From assembly GCA_933228675.1 (NCBI GenBank), contig OW121743.1, forward strand, positions 91,323,998 to 91,387,997: a stretch of DNA of 64,000 nucleotides, written 5' to 3'. The position numbers were made by a program, and so were the translations under genes. The notes under the pieces are model-generated. The model saw only the letters and a program-made list of their open reading frames with translations, did not search any database and was not told the DNA's origin. Positions 50,538 to 63,652 of the stretch are shown in pieces. Source of the stretch: Stomorhina lunata. Lineage: Eukaryota > Arthropoda > Insecta > Diptera > Rhiniidae. Position 1 is the stretch's first letter, and each line of letters starts with the position of its first letter.

Positions 50538-50823
50538 TTTTAATGTAAACATTGGGAACATTTTTGTAAATATTAGGAATATATTTTAAAACAGAAATAA
50601 ATTGTAATATTAAACAATTTTAGCTTTTTATATTTTTTAGATGTATTCGATCCGAACATTTTTTTATAGAAAAATTTTTAATAAATTTTCTATAGAAAAA
50701 TTTTTGATAAAAAAATATAAAAAAAATCGAGTAGAAAACAACACATTGAAAAAAAATACCTATTTAAGTTAAAAGTATAAGAAACGGCAACTCTGCCGAC
50801 TATTTTTTTGTTCTGTTCTCTTT
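50538..50823. other. AT-rich spacer
   Basis: Includes a short stretch of TTTTCTATAGAAAAA-type sequence at 50660-50710, an isolated relic of the minisatellite family. Confidence 0.4.
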
Positions 50824-51648
50824 GTGCCGACCTGTGCTTATAAGCAACATTGAGCGTTGGTCGTACACTTAAAAACACAAACTAATATTATTATTTCATG
50901 TTATTTTTTATTGATTTTATATATAACATGAAATAAAACTTTTTTTTTGAGGATTACAATATAAGTGTACCTTAAGTTTGACCATGACCGATTTGATCAA
51001 GACTTATGTTTGTCTGATCTTGGATTTAACAAAAGAGAGAATCCCATAGAATTGTGAGAAGGGTTCACAAAACCATATGTTTGATCCAGAGGGATCCTCA
51101 GGGGTGTGTGCCGTTAATTTATTTTTTGCAATTCTAGATTTTAACTTTACCATTAAAAAACTCAGTGAAATATTTTACTGAAAATTTAAATTCTCGACAA
51201 TTGTTTCTTTTTTTAATGCAGTTTTGCAAATAGACAGGATCATGTTCCTTTATTTCAAACTAACTTTCAGGGTAAAAAATATTGCTACTCTAGACAAATG
51301 TTGCCTATAAGCAACATTGAGTTTTTCAAATTCCTGACATAACAATTAAAACTATTTTTAAGTTTTACCAACTTTATCTCATATTCTTAACGGTTGTTTT
51401 TGACATAATTCAGTTTTTTAATAAAAGTTATGTTACTTTTCGTTTTTCTTCTAATTTGTTTAAAACAAATTTTACACATTTTTAAGCAAGTTTTTACACC
51501 ACTTCAAATTATTATTTGTAAAGTTTTTCAATGCACACAAATGTGAATTTCAGTTGGAAAAGAAAAAACAGTTAGAAAAAACAACAAAAACTAAAGGAAC
51601 TACAAATTTTAAATGTTGCTTATAAGCAACATGTTTAGTCGGTGCTAC
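50824..51648. mobile_element. possible inverted-repeat element with TTATAA-centred palindromes
   Basis: The left end has GTGCCGAC followed by TGCTTATAAGCAACATT. The right end, inverted, has GCACCGAC followed by the same TGCTTATAAGCAACATT. A third copy, TGTTGCCTATAAGCAACATT, lies at 51299. The right copy is a perfect 20-bp palindrome (51613-51632). No coding capacity is seen. Confidence 0.4.
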
Positions 51649-52977
51649 CTACAAACCAGTTCTTTTAAATAACATGGAAATTACCTAGAATCCAAATTTG
51701 AATTATTTTTGAATATTAACTAACTCTTAAGTTAGTATATGAACTGTGTTCTATAAATGTTCTTTAAACATATTATCATTAAGAACTTTCTCTTCCTTTA
51801 TCACTTTCCCTAATAAGATTATTTTTAATTCTAAATGAAATTACCTAATTAGGGAAACAAAGTACCAAAGCACATGATAAACCTAATAACCCTTAAAATA
51901 TTTTAATATAACTCTCGTGCTCATGGCAATATTCCTAATATTCCAGAAAAACACTAAGCAGTTCCTTGAAAGAAATTATAAACAAAAAAATCATTAAATT
52001 ATAAATTTGATGCTATAATTTTCATTTGAGCCTACACTCACTTGCCTCTAAGTATCATTCAACGGCTAACAAGACGAAAATGTCTTTAATCATGAGCACC
52101 TACTTACACATGATTAATTGAGACACCACACGGTTTAAGCTGATTTGCGGTTTTGCTTGTAAAAGCCGCTGCCACTGACACTGCTGCCAGTATGAACAAA
52201 GTGATGGTTCCTTAAATCCGGTGGTCTTTTAAAAAAAGACAAAGACACACGAAAAATAAGACCTTAATCTAACTAAAAGTCAACAAGTCGTTTTTTAAGT
52301 TTTTTGTTTCTCTCTTCAAATCAGTTAAAGATAGACAGACGACAGACACTACTGTTTGGAAAGGAAGAGTAAATGAAAGTCAATTAGCTTAACAAGACAC
52401 ATCAACAGCAGCGGCAGACGCTGAGTTGTTAGCCTTAAAACGTCCGAAAACGAAAAAATCATCAAAAATAATAAGAAAAAACAATGGACAGCGAGAAAAC
52501 AACTGAATACAAAACACCAAAGATAGCGCTAATACAAATATAACCAGAGAAATGATAATTATTTGTAATGAGCCAATAACCAGGCATCAGCCTAGAATGG
52601 ACAGACAGTTCCCCCGAAAAAAAACTCACTTTTTAAATCTCAACTTCAAATTAACAAGGATGAACATTTTGAAGACTCAGATGAGAGTATCTTGGAAGTT
52701 GGAGTTGAATTGATGTTGAAGGTTAATGTCACTGGCCACAGAATCAGAAGCAACAGCAAATGAGTTTAACCTTATTTTTTTAATGTTTCAACCAAAATGA
52801 TATTATAACATGAATTGTGTGGTCTCATTTCTGAAATGCCACATTGAAGAAAGACCTACTTAAGGAAATGACTGGAAAAAGAGGAGCACAATATTGTTAT
52901 CGAGGTTTTGACAAATCTGTCCCAAAATGAATTAAAAAAGTTTTAGGGAATATTGAAAGTAAAATTAATTGTTGAAC
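51649..52977. other. intergenic DNA of more balanced composition
   Basis: No gene supported. A 55-codon open frame at 52596-52763 (+) with an acidic then basic peptide has no start codon at its head and is unrecognised; it is listed as a finding only. Confidence 0.35.
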
Positions 52978-54463
52978 AAAAAATTTTCAATATAAAAATT
53001 TTTCTATAGAATAATTTTTAATATAAAAATTTTTCTATAGAAAAATTTTTAATATAAAAATTTTTCTATAGAAAAATTTTTAATATAAAAATTTTTCTAT
53101 AGAAAAATTTTTAATATAAAAATTTTTCTATAGAAAAATTTTTAATATAAAACTTTTTCTATAGAAAAATTTTCAATATAAAAATTTTTCTATAGAAAAA
53201 TTTTCAATATAAAAATTTTTCTATAGAAAAATTTTCAATATAAAACTTTTTCTATAGAAAAATTTTCAATATAAAACTTTTTCTATAGAAAAATTTTCAA
53301 TATAAAAATTTTTCTATAGAAAAATTTTCAATATAAAACTTTTTCTATAGAAAAATTTTCAATATAAAACTTTTTCTATAGAAAAATTTTCAATATAAAA
53401 ATTTTTCTATAGAAAAATTTTCAATATAAAAATTTTTCTATAGAAAAATTTTCAATATAAAAATTTTTCTATAGAAAAATTTTCAATATAAAAATTTTTC
53501 TATAGAAAAATTTTCAATATAAAAATTTTTCTATAGAAAAATTTTCAATACAAAAATTTTTCTATAGAAAAATTTTCAATATAAAAATTTTTCTATAGAA
53601 AAATTTTCAATATAAAAATTTTTCTATAGAAAAATTTTCAATATAAAAATTTTTCTATAGAAAAATTTTCAATATAAAAATTTTTCTATAGAAAAATTTT
53701 CAATATAAAACTTTTTCTATAGAAAAATTTTCAATATAAAAATTTTTCTATAGAAAAATTTTCAATATAAAAATTTTTCTATAGAAAAATTTTCAATATA
53801 AAAATTTTTCTATAGAAAAATTTTCAATATAAAAATTTTTCTATAGAAAAATTTTCAATATAAAAATTTTTCTATAGAAAAATTTTCAATATAAAAATTT
53901 TTCTATAGAAAAATTTTCAATACAAAAATTTTTCTATAGAAAAATTTTCAATATAAAAATTTTTCTATAGAAAAATTTTCAATATAAAAATTTTTCTATA
54001 GAAAAATTTTCAATATAAAAATTTTTCTATAGAAAAATTTTCAATATAAAAATTTTTCTATAGAAAAATTTTCAATATAAAAATTTTTCTATAGAAAAAT
54101 TTTCAATATAAAAATTTTTCTATAGAAAAATTTTCAATATAAAAATTTTTCTATAGAAAAATTTTCAATATAAAAATTTTTCTATAGAAAAATTTTCAAT
54201 ATAAAAATTTTTCTATAGAAAAATTTTCAATATAAAAATTTTTCTATAGAAAAATTTTCAATATAAAAATTTTTCTATAGAAAAATTTTCAATATAAAAA
54301 TTTTTCTATAGAAAAATTTTCAATATAAAAATTTTTCTATAGAAAAATTTTCAATATAAAAATTTTTCTATAGAAAAATTTTCAATATAAAAATTTTTCT
54401 ATAGAAAAATTTTCAATATAAAAATTTTTCTATAGAAAAATTTTCAATATAAAAATTTTTCGA
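52978..54463 (+). repeat. 31-bp palindromic minisatellite, block 9 left part
   Basis: Unit: the perfect palindrome AAAATTTTTCTA/TAGAAAAATTTT (24 bp) plus CAATATA. The first five or so units have TAATATA in the spacer. ACTTTTTC variants cluster at 53140-53400. Otherwise the units are almost invariant. Confidence 0.97.
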
Positions 54464-56730
54464 TTGAAAAATTAGGTTTAATCAGGCTTGAGTTCATTTA
54501 ACTTTCAAATTATTAATTTTGAAAATTTGAAAAGTAATTGTGGAGAAAACTGAAAAAATTATTTTTGAACGCGGCTCAGTGGATTGCAATTTCTGTCCCG
54601 CCACAGGACGTCATCAGCACTTAGCGCCCTCGACCACAGTCGAGTTGTCAAATTGCAGAGATAATCATCAATTTAACTCATTGAGTTTGATCGAACATCA
54701 CTACGTTTAATTGATTGTGTATTCTCCTATTACTTGTTTTGCTCGATCTTTTCACTTGCCGTTGGCATGTAGAGAAGAACAAGACTTTTTGGTTTGATGC
54801 TATTTTTAGAATAGTAACAATGTTAACAACATATGTATGTAAGTAAATTACATGAATGTAAATGCAACGTGCCCTTTGCTTTTATTTATTTGGGAATTAA
54901 TTATTCGAACTTTAGAATTGATTGAAAAATTAGGTTTAATCAGGCTTGAGTTCATTTAACTTTCAAATTATTAATTTTGAAAATTTGAAAAGTAATTGTG
55001 GAGAAAACTGAAAAAATTATTTTTGAACGCGGCTCAGTGGATTGCAATTTCTGTCCCGCCACAGGACGTCATCAGCACTTAGCGCCCTCGACCACAGTCG
55101 AGTTGTCAAATTGCAGAGATAATCATCAATTTAACTCATTGAGTTTGATCGAACATCACTACGTTTAATTGATTGTGTATTCTCCTATTACTTGTTTTGC
55201 TCGATCTTTTCACTTGCCGTTGGCATGTAGAGAAGAACAAGACTTTTTGGTTTGATGCTATTTTTAGAATAGTAACAATGTTAACAACATATGTATGTAA
55301 GTAAATTACATGAATGTAAATGCAACGTGCCCTTTGCTTTTATTTATTTGGGAATTAATTATTCGAACTTTAGAATTGATTGAAAAATTAGGTTTAATCA
55401 GGCTTGAGTTCATTTAACTTTCAAATTATTAATTTTGAAAATTTGAAAAGTAATTGTGGAGAAAACTGAAAAAATTATTTTTGAACGCGGCTCAGTGGAT
55501 TGCAATTTCTGTCCCGCCACAGGACGTCATCAGCACTTAGCGCCCTCGACCACAGTCGAGTTGTCAAATTGCAGAGATAATCATCAATTTAACTCATTGA
55601 GTTTGATCGAACATCACTACGTTTAATTGATTGTGTATTCTCCTATTACTTGTTTTGCTCGATCTTTTCACTTGCCGTTGGCATGTAGAGAAGAACAAGA
55701 CTTTTTGGTTTGATGCTATTTTTAGAATAGTAACAATGTTAACAACATATGTATGTAAGTAAATTACATGAATGTAAATGCAACGTGCCCTTTGCTTTTA
55801 TTTATTTGGGAATTAATTATTCGAACTTTAGAATTGATTGAAAAATTAGGTTTAATCAGGCTTGAGTTCATTTAACTTTCAAATTATTAATTTTGAAAAT
55901 TTGAAAAGTAATTGTGGAGAAAACTGAAAAAATTATTTTTGAACGCGGCTCAGTGGATTGCAATTTCTGTCCCGCCACAGGACGTCATCAGCACTTAGCG
56001 CCCTCGACCACAGTCGAGTTGTCAAATTGCAGAGATAATCATCAATTTAACTCATTGATTTTGATCGAACATCACTACGTTTAATTGATTGTGTATTCTC
56101 CTATTACTTGTTTTGCTCGATCTTTTCACTTGCCGTTGGCATGTAGAGAAGAACAAGACTTTTTGGTTTGATGCTATTTTTAGAATAGTAACAATGTTAA
56201 CAACATATGTATGTAAGTAAATTACATGAATGTAAATGCAACGTGCCCTTTGCTTTTATTTATTTGGGAATTAATTATTCGAACTTTAGAATTGATTGAA
56301 AAATTAGGTTTAATCAGGCTTGAGTTCATTTAACTTTCAAATTATTAATTTTGAAAATTTGAAAAGTAATTGTGGAGAAAACTGAAAAAATTATTTTTGA
56401 ACGCGGCTCAGTGGATTGCAATTTCAGTCCCGCCACAGGACGTCATCAGCACTTAGCGCCCTCGACCACAGTCGAGTTGTCAAATTGCAGAGATAATCAT
56501 CAATTTAACTCATTGAGTTTGATCGAACATCACTACGTTTAATTGATTGTGTATTCTCCTATTACTTGTTTTGCTCGATCTTTTCACTTGCCGTTGGCAT
56601 GTAGAGAAGAACAAGACTTTTTGGTTTGATGCTATTTTTAGAATAGTAACAATGTTAACAACATATGTATGTAAGTAAATTACATGAATGTAAATGCAAC
56701 GTGCCCTTTGCTTTTATTTATTTGGGAATT
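54464..56730 (+). repeat. 458-bp tandem repeat, five direct copies
   Basis: A unique-looking 458-bp unit repeats with exact 458-bp spacing; its TAGGTTTAATC motif falls at 54473, 54931, 55389, 55847 and 56305. Copies are nearly identical; I noted single-base differences at about 56060 (GAGTTT to GATTTT) and 56426 (TCTGTCCC to TCAGTCCC). The unit includes a less AT-rich core with GCGGCTCAGTGGATTGC and CTCGACCACAGTCGAG. It has no ORF of note. The fifth copy stops about 25 bp short. Confidence 0.97.
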
Positions 56731-57349
56731 TGGCAATCCACTGAGCCGCGTTCAAAAATAATTTTTTCAGTTTTCTCCACAATTACTTTTCAAATTTTCA
56801 AAATTAATAATTTGAAAGTTAAATGAACTCAAGCCTGATTAAACCTAATTTTTCAATCAATTCTAAAGTTCGAATAATTAATTCCCAAATAAATAAAAGC
56901 AAAGGGCACGTTGCATTTACATTCATGTAATTTACTTACATACATATGTTGTTAACATTGTTACTATTCTAAAAATAGCATCAAACCAAAAAGTCTTGTT
57001 CTTCTCTACATGCCAACGGCAAGTGAAAAGATCGAGCAAAACAAGTAATAGGAGAATACACAATCAATTAAACGTAGTGATGTTCGATCAAACTCAATGA
57101 GTTAAATTGATGATTATCTCTGCAATTTGACAACTCGACTGTGGTCGAGGGCGCTAAGTGCTGATGACGTCCTGTGGCGGGACAGAAATTGCAATCCACT
57201 GAGCCGCGTTCAAAAATAATTTTTTCAGTTTTCTCCACAATTACTTTTCAAATTTTCAAAATTAATAATTTGAAAGTTAAATGAACTCAAGCCTGATTAA
57301 ACCTAATTTTTCAATCAATTCTAAAGTTCGAATAATTAATTCCCAAATA
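56731..57349 (-). repeat. 458-bp repeat, about 1.35 inverted copies
   Basis: Immediately after the direct array the same sequence runs in reverse orientation, starting inside the unit at GGCAATCCACTGAGCCGCG, passing the unit boundary, completing one whole copy and ending at AATTCCCAAATA. The 31-bp minisatellite then resumes. Confidence 0.96.
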
Positions 57350-60300
57350 AAAATTTTTCTATAGAAAAATTTTCAATATAAAAATTTTTTTATAGAAAAA
57401 TTTTCAATATAAAAATTTTTCTATAGAAAAATTTTCAATATAAAAATTTTTCTATAGAAAAATTTTCAATATAAAAATTTTTCTATAGAAAAATTTTCAA
57501 TATAAAAATTTTTCTATAGAAAAATTTACAATATAAAAATTTTTCTATAGAAAAATTTACAATATAAAAATTTTTCTATAGAAAAATTTTCAATATAAAA
57601 ATTTTTCTATAGAAAAATTTTCAATATAAAAATTTTTCTATAGAAAAATTTTCAATATAAAAATTTTTCTATAGAAAAATTTTCAATATTAAAATTTTTC
57701 TATAGAAAAATTTTCAATATAAAAATTTTTCTATAGAAAAATTTTCAATATAAAAATTTTTCTATAGAAAAATTTTCAATATAAAAATTTTTCTATAGAA
57801 AAATTTTCAATATAAAAATTTTTGTATAGAAAAATTTTCAATATAAAAATTTTTCTATAGAAAAATTTTCAATATAAAAATTTTTGTATAGAAAAATTTT
57901 CAATATAAAAATTTTTGTATAGAAAAATTTTCAATATAAAAATTTTTCTATAGAAAAATTTTCAATATAAAAATTTTTCTATAGAAAAATTTTCAATATA
58001 AAAATTTTTCTATAGAAAAATTTTCAATATAAAAATTTTTCTATAGAAAAATTTTCAATATAAAAATTTTTCTATAGAAAAATTTTCAATATAAAAATTT
58101 TTCTATAGAAAAATTTTCAATATAAAAATTTTTCTATAGAAAAATTTTCAATATAAAAATTTTTCTATAGAAAAATTTTCAATATAAAAATTTTTCTATA
58201 GAAAAATTTTCAATATAAAAATTTTTCTATAGAAAAATTTTCAATATAAAAATTTTTCTATAGAAAAATTTTCAATATAAAAATTTTTCTATAGAAAAAT
58301 TTTCAATATAAAAATTTTTCTATAGAAAAATTTTCAATATAAAAATTTTTCTATAGAAAAATTTTCAATATAAAAATTTTTCTATAGAAAAATTTTCAAT
58401 ATAAAAATTTTTCTATAGAAAAATTTTCAATATAAAAATTTTTCTATAGAAAAATTTTCAATATAAAAATTTTTCTATAGAAAAATTTTCAATATAAAAA
58501 TTTTTCTATAGAAAAATTTTCAATATAAAAATTTTTCTATAGAAAAATTTTCAATATAAAAATTTTTCTATAGAAAAATTTTCAATATAAAAATTTTTCT
58601 ATAGAAAAATTTTCAATATAAAAATTTTTCTATAGAAAAATTTTCAATATAAAAATTTTTCTATAGAAAAATTTTCAATATAAAAATTTTTCTATAGAAA
58701 AATTTTCAACATAAAAATTTTTCTATAGAAAAAATTTCAATATAAAAATTTTTCTATAGAAAAATTTTCAATATAAAAATTTTTCTATAGAAAAATTTTC
58801 AATATAAAAATTTTTTTATAGAAAAATTTTCAATATAAAAATTTTTCTATAGAAAAATTTTCAATATAAAAATTTTTCTATAGAAAAATTTTCAATATAA
58901 AAATTTTTCTATAGAAAAATTTTCAATATAAAAATTTTTCTATAGAAAAATTTACAATATAAAAATTTTTCTATAGAAAAATTTTTAATATAAAAATTTT
59001 TCTATAGAAAAATTTTCAATATTAAAATTTTTCTATAGAAAAATTTTCAATATAAAAATTTTTCTATAGAAAAATTTTCAATATAAAAATTTTTCTATAG
59101 AAAAATTTTCAATATAAAAATTTTTCTATAGAAAAATTTTCAATATAAAAATTTTTCTATAGAAAAATTTTCAATATAAAAATTTTTCTATAGAAAAATT
59201 TTCAATATAAAAATTTTTCTATAGAAAAATTTTCAATATAAAAATTTTTCTATAGAAAAATTTTCAATATAAAAATTTTTCTATAGAAAAATTTTCAATA
59301 TAAAAATTTTTCTATAGAAAAATTTTCAATATAAAAATTTTTCTATAGAAAAATTTTCAATATAAAAATTTTTCTATAGAAAAATTTTCAATATAAAAAT
59401 TTTTCTATAGAAAAATTTTCAATACAAAAATTTTTCTATAGAAAAATTTTCAATATAAAAATTTTTCTATAGAAAAATGTTCAATATAAAAATGTTTCTA
59501 TAGAAAAATTTTCAATATAAAAATTTTTCTATAGAAAAATTTTCAATATAAAAATTTTTCTATAGAAAAATTTTCAATATAAAAATTTTTCTATAGAAAA
59601 ATTTTCAATATAAAAATTTTTCTATAGAAAAATTTTCAATATAAAAATTTTTCTATAGAAAAATTTTCAATATAAAAATTTTTCTATAGAAAAATTTTCA
59701 ATATAAAAATTTTTCTATAGAAAAATTTTCAATATAAAAATTTTTCTATAGAAAAATTTTCAATATAAAAATTTTTCTATAGAAAAATTTTCAATATAAA
59801 AATTTTTCTATAGACAAATTTTCAATATAAAAATTTTTCTATAGAAAAATTTTCAATATAAAAATTTTTCTATAGAAAAATTTTCAATATAAAAATTTTT
59901 CTATAGAAAAATTTTCAATATAAAAATTTTTCTATAGAAAAATTTTCAATATAAAAATTTTTCTATAGAAAAATTTTCAATATAAAAATTTTTCTATAGA
60001 AAAATTTTCAATATAAAAATTTTTCTATAGAAAAATTTTCAATATAAAAATTTTTCTATAGAAAAATTTTCAATATAAAAATTTTTCTATAGAAAAATTT
60101 TCAATATAAAAATTTTTCTATAGAAAAATTTTCAATATAAAAATTTTTCTATAGAAAAATTTTCAATATAAAAATTTTTCTATAGAAAAATTTTCAATAT
60201 AAAAATTTTTCTATAGAAAAATTTTCAATATAAAAATTTTTCTATAGAAAAATTTTCAATATAAAAATTTTTCTATAGAAAAATTTTCAATATAAAAATT

Positions 60301-61345
60301 TTTCTATAGAAAAATTTTCAATATAAAAATTTTTCTATAGAAAAATTATTAATATAAAAATTTTTCTATAGAAAAATTTTCAATATAAAAGTTTTTCTAT
60401 AGAAAAATTTTCAATATAAAAATTTTTCTATAGAAAAATTATTAATATAAAAATTTTTCTATAGAAAAATTATTAATATAAAGATTTTTCTATAGAAAAA
60501 TTTTCAATATAAAAATTTTTCTATAGAAAAATTTTTCTATAGAAAAATTATTAATATAAAAATTTTTCTATAGAAAAATTTTCAATGTGAAAATTTTTCT
60601 ATAGAAAAATTATTAGTATAAAAATTTTTCTATAGAAAAATTTTCAATATAAAAATTTTTCTATAGAAAAATTTTCAATATAAAAATTTTTCTATAGAAA
60701 AATTTTCAATATAAAAATTTTCAATATAAAAATTTTTCTAAAGAAAAATTTTCAATATAAACATTTTTCTATAGAAAAATTTTCAATATAAAAATTTTTC
60801 TATAGAGAAATTTTCAATATACAATTTTTTCTATACAAAAAATTTCATTATAAAATTTTTTCTACAGAAACAATTTCAATATAAATTTTTTTCTATAGAA
60901 AAATTTTCATTATAAAATTTTTTCTATAGAAAAATTTTTAATATAAAATTTATTGTATAGAAAAATTTTCAATATAAAATTCTTTTTATAGAAAAGATTT
61001 TAATATACAATTTTTTCTATAGAAAAAATTTCAATATACAAATTTTCTATAGAAAAAATTTCAATATAAAATTTTTTCTACAGAAAAAATTTCAATATAA
61101 ATTTTTTTCTACAGAAAAAATTTCAATTTTTTTTATAGAAAAATTTTCAATTTAAAATTTTTTCTATAAAAAAATTATCAATATAAAATTTTTTCTATAA
61201 AAAAATTATCAATATAGAATTTTTTCTATAAAAATATTTTCAATATAAAATGTTTTTCTTAGAAAAATTGTCAGTGCAAAAATTTTCTTTTTTTTTAAGA
61301 AAAATTTTCAATATAAAAATTTTTAAAGAATATTTTTTCTATAGA
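57350..61345 (+). repeat. 31-bp palindromic minisatellite, block 9 right part
   Basis: Same 24-bp palindrome plus CAATATA unit as 52978-54463, more than 100 copies, almost invariant to about 60340. ATTATTAATATA variants then appear, and the tail after about 60800 decays rapidly. Confidence 0.97.
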
Positions 61346-62351
61346 AAAATTTTCTCTCAATAATTGGCCATATTCTAAAAATATATAATAAAACTTAGAT
61401 TTTAAAATTTAATTTTAAATACTAGTATATAAACAATATTTTTCAAAAATTTGACCTTTACAGAAGCAAAGATCTGACACCTGAACTATAAAAATTTTAT
61501 CTTAATCATTTAGTTTACAATGAAAAACAAACAAGAAATAAAAAAACTGGTCAAAAATACAATCTCAAATTTATTCCAAAATATTAAAGAAAAAAATCAG
61601 AAATCCATTACAAAAAAAAGTTTCGCTGAATTTTATAAAATAATTAAGAGATTATTACTAAAAACAGAAAAATAAAATCAAAATGTGACATAAATGTCAC
61701 AAAAGACGAGAAAAACAATAAATTGTAATGATTATCATACTTGCGATGTTTTTTGTAAAAATGTAAAGCAGACACTTTTGGTACCAATAAGAGACTTTAA
61801 AGCATTTCAGTTGATATTGGACCGAAACAGCAAAAATTAAAATATTTACAAGAATTGAGTTTTAAATAAAAATACTTTACGACCTACAAAACCGCGAAGA
61901 CTAGAGCACAGACGGGATCAAGACAGGCCAGAAACTTAATTGAAATTAAAATTGAAATCATTATGATGATGATAAAGATGAAGATGATACTTGGATTTAG
62001 TGGATGGAGCATCACTAAGACTTTAAGGTGGTAAATGTATCTCAAAGGAATTTATTTTATATGAACTCAAGTGTGTGGTTAAATGTTTTTAATTCACTCT
62101 AGTTTAATTTCCCCTCCTTTTGTTGATATGATTTTTTGTGTGTACGTAAATGCTCGGACCAGTTATAATAATGACTTAATTAGCTTTTGGTTTAAGCTAA
62201 AACCATTATCCAATGGGGGTTTTGATCTTTAAGCCTTAAAAAGCCGCTAGTTGAAAGAAATGTTGAGTAAAGTTAATGTAGAAAAAAAAAACAAGTCAAT
62301 TTCATGAAAAAATATCATACGAGTTTGTGGCTTCTTAGGACATTTGTACAA
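61346..62351. other. AT-rich intergenic DNA
   Basis: No gene supported. A GATGATGATAAAGATGAAGA low-complexity stretch lies near 61963-61990. Confidence 0.35.
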
Positions 62352-63652
62352 ATTTTTTTTATAGAAAAATTTTTGGTATGAATTTTTTCTATAGAAAATT
62401 TTTGGTATAAATGTTTTCTATAGAATTAATTTTTTCTATAAAAAAATTTTCGGTAAAAAATTTTTTCAATAGAAAAATTTTCGGTAAAAAATTTTTTCAA
62501 TAGAAAAATTTTCGGTAAAAAATTTTTTCAATAGAAAAATTTTCGGTAAAAAATTTTTTCTATAGAAAAATTTTCGGTAAAAAATTTTTTCTATAGAAAA
62601 ATTTTCGGTAAAAAATTTTTCTATAGAAAAATTTTCGGTAAAAAATTTTTTCTATAGAAAAATTTTCGGTAAAAAATTTTTTCTATAGAAAAATTTTCGG
62701 TAAAAAATTTTTTCTATAGAAAAATTTTCGGTAAAAAATTTTTTCTATAGAAAAATTTTCGGTAAAAAATTTTTTCTATAGAAAAATTTTCGGTAAAAAA
62801 TGTTTTCTATAGAAAAATTTTCGGTAAAAAATTTTTTCTATAGAAAAATTTTCGGTAAAAAATTTTTTCTATAGAAAAATTTTCGGTAAAAAATTTTTTC
62901 TATAGAAAAATTTTCGGTAAAAAATTTTTTCTATAGAAAAATTTTCGGTAAAAAATTTTTTCTATAGAAAAATTTTCGGTAAAAAATTTTTTCTATAGAA
63001 AAATTTTCGGTAAAAAATTTTTTCTATAGAAAAATTTTCGGTAAAAAATTTTTTCTATAGAAAAATTTTCGGTAAAAAATTTTTTCTATAGAAAAATTTT
63101 CGGTAAAAAATTTTTTCTATAGAAAAATTTTCGGTAAAAAATTTTTTCTATAGAAAAATTTTCGGTAAAAAATTTTTTCTATAGAAAAATTTTCGGTAAA
63201 AAATTTTTTCTATAGAAAAATTTTCGGTAAAAAATTTTTTCTATAGAAAAATTTTCGGTAAAAAATTTTTTCTATAGAAAAATTTTCGGTAAAAAATTTT
63301 TTCTATAGAAAAATTTTCGGTAAAAAATTTTTTCTATAGAAAAATTTTCGGTAAAAAATTTTTTCTATAGAAAAATTTTCGGTAAAAAATTTTTTCTATA
63401 GAAAAATTTTCGGTAAAAAATTTTTTCTATAGAAAAATTTTCGGTAAAAAATTTTTTCTATAGAAAAATTTTCGGTAAAAAATTTTTTCTATAGAAAAAT
63501 TTTCGGTAAAAAATTTTTTCTATAGAAAAATTTTCGGTAAAAATTTTTTCTATAGAAAAATTTTCGGTAAAAATTTTTTCTATAGAAAAATTTTCGGTAA
63601 AAATTTTTTCTATAGAAAAATTTTCGGTAAAAAATTTTTTCTATAGAAAAAT
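62352..63652 (+). repeat. 31-bp minisatellite, block 10
   Basis: Unit CGGTAAAAAATTTTTT plus CTATAGAAAAATTTT. Roughly 40 copies, almost identical from 62560 on, with 30-bp variants lacking one A or T near 62610 and 63540-63620. It carries the TTTTCTATAGAAAA dyad of blocks 7-9 but a distinct CGGTAAAA spacer. Confidence 0.96.

Noticed and set aside
54560..54640. Pol III A-box-like GCGGCTCAGTGG in the 458-bp unit
   Set aside because: No matching B-box downstream; likely coincidence.
57150..57210. C/D box snoRNA in the 458-bp unit (CTGATGA and CTGA)
   Set aside because: The C-box lacks the leading purine, the terminal stem does not pair and no second box set is clear.
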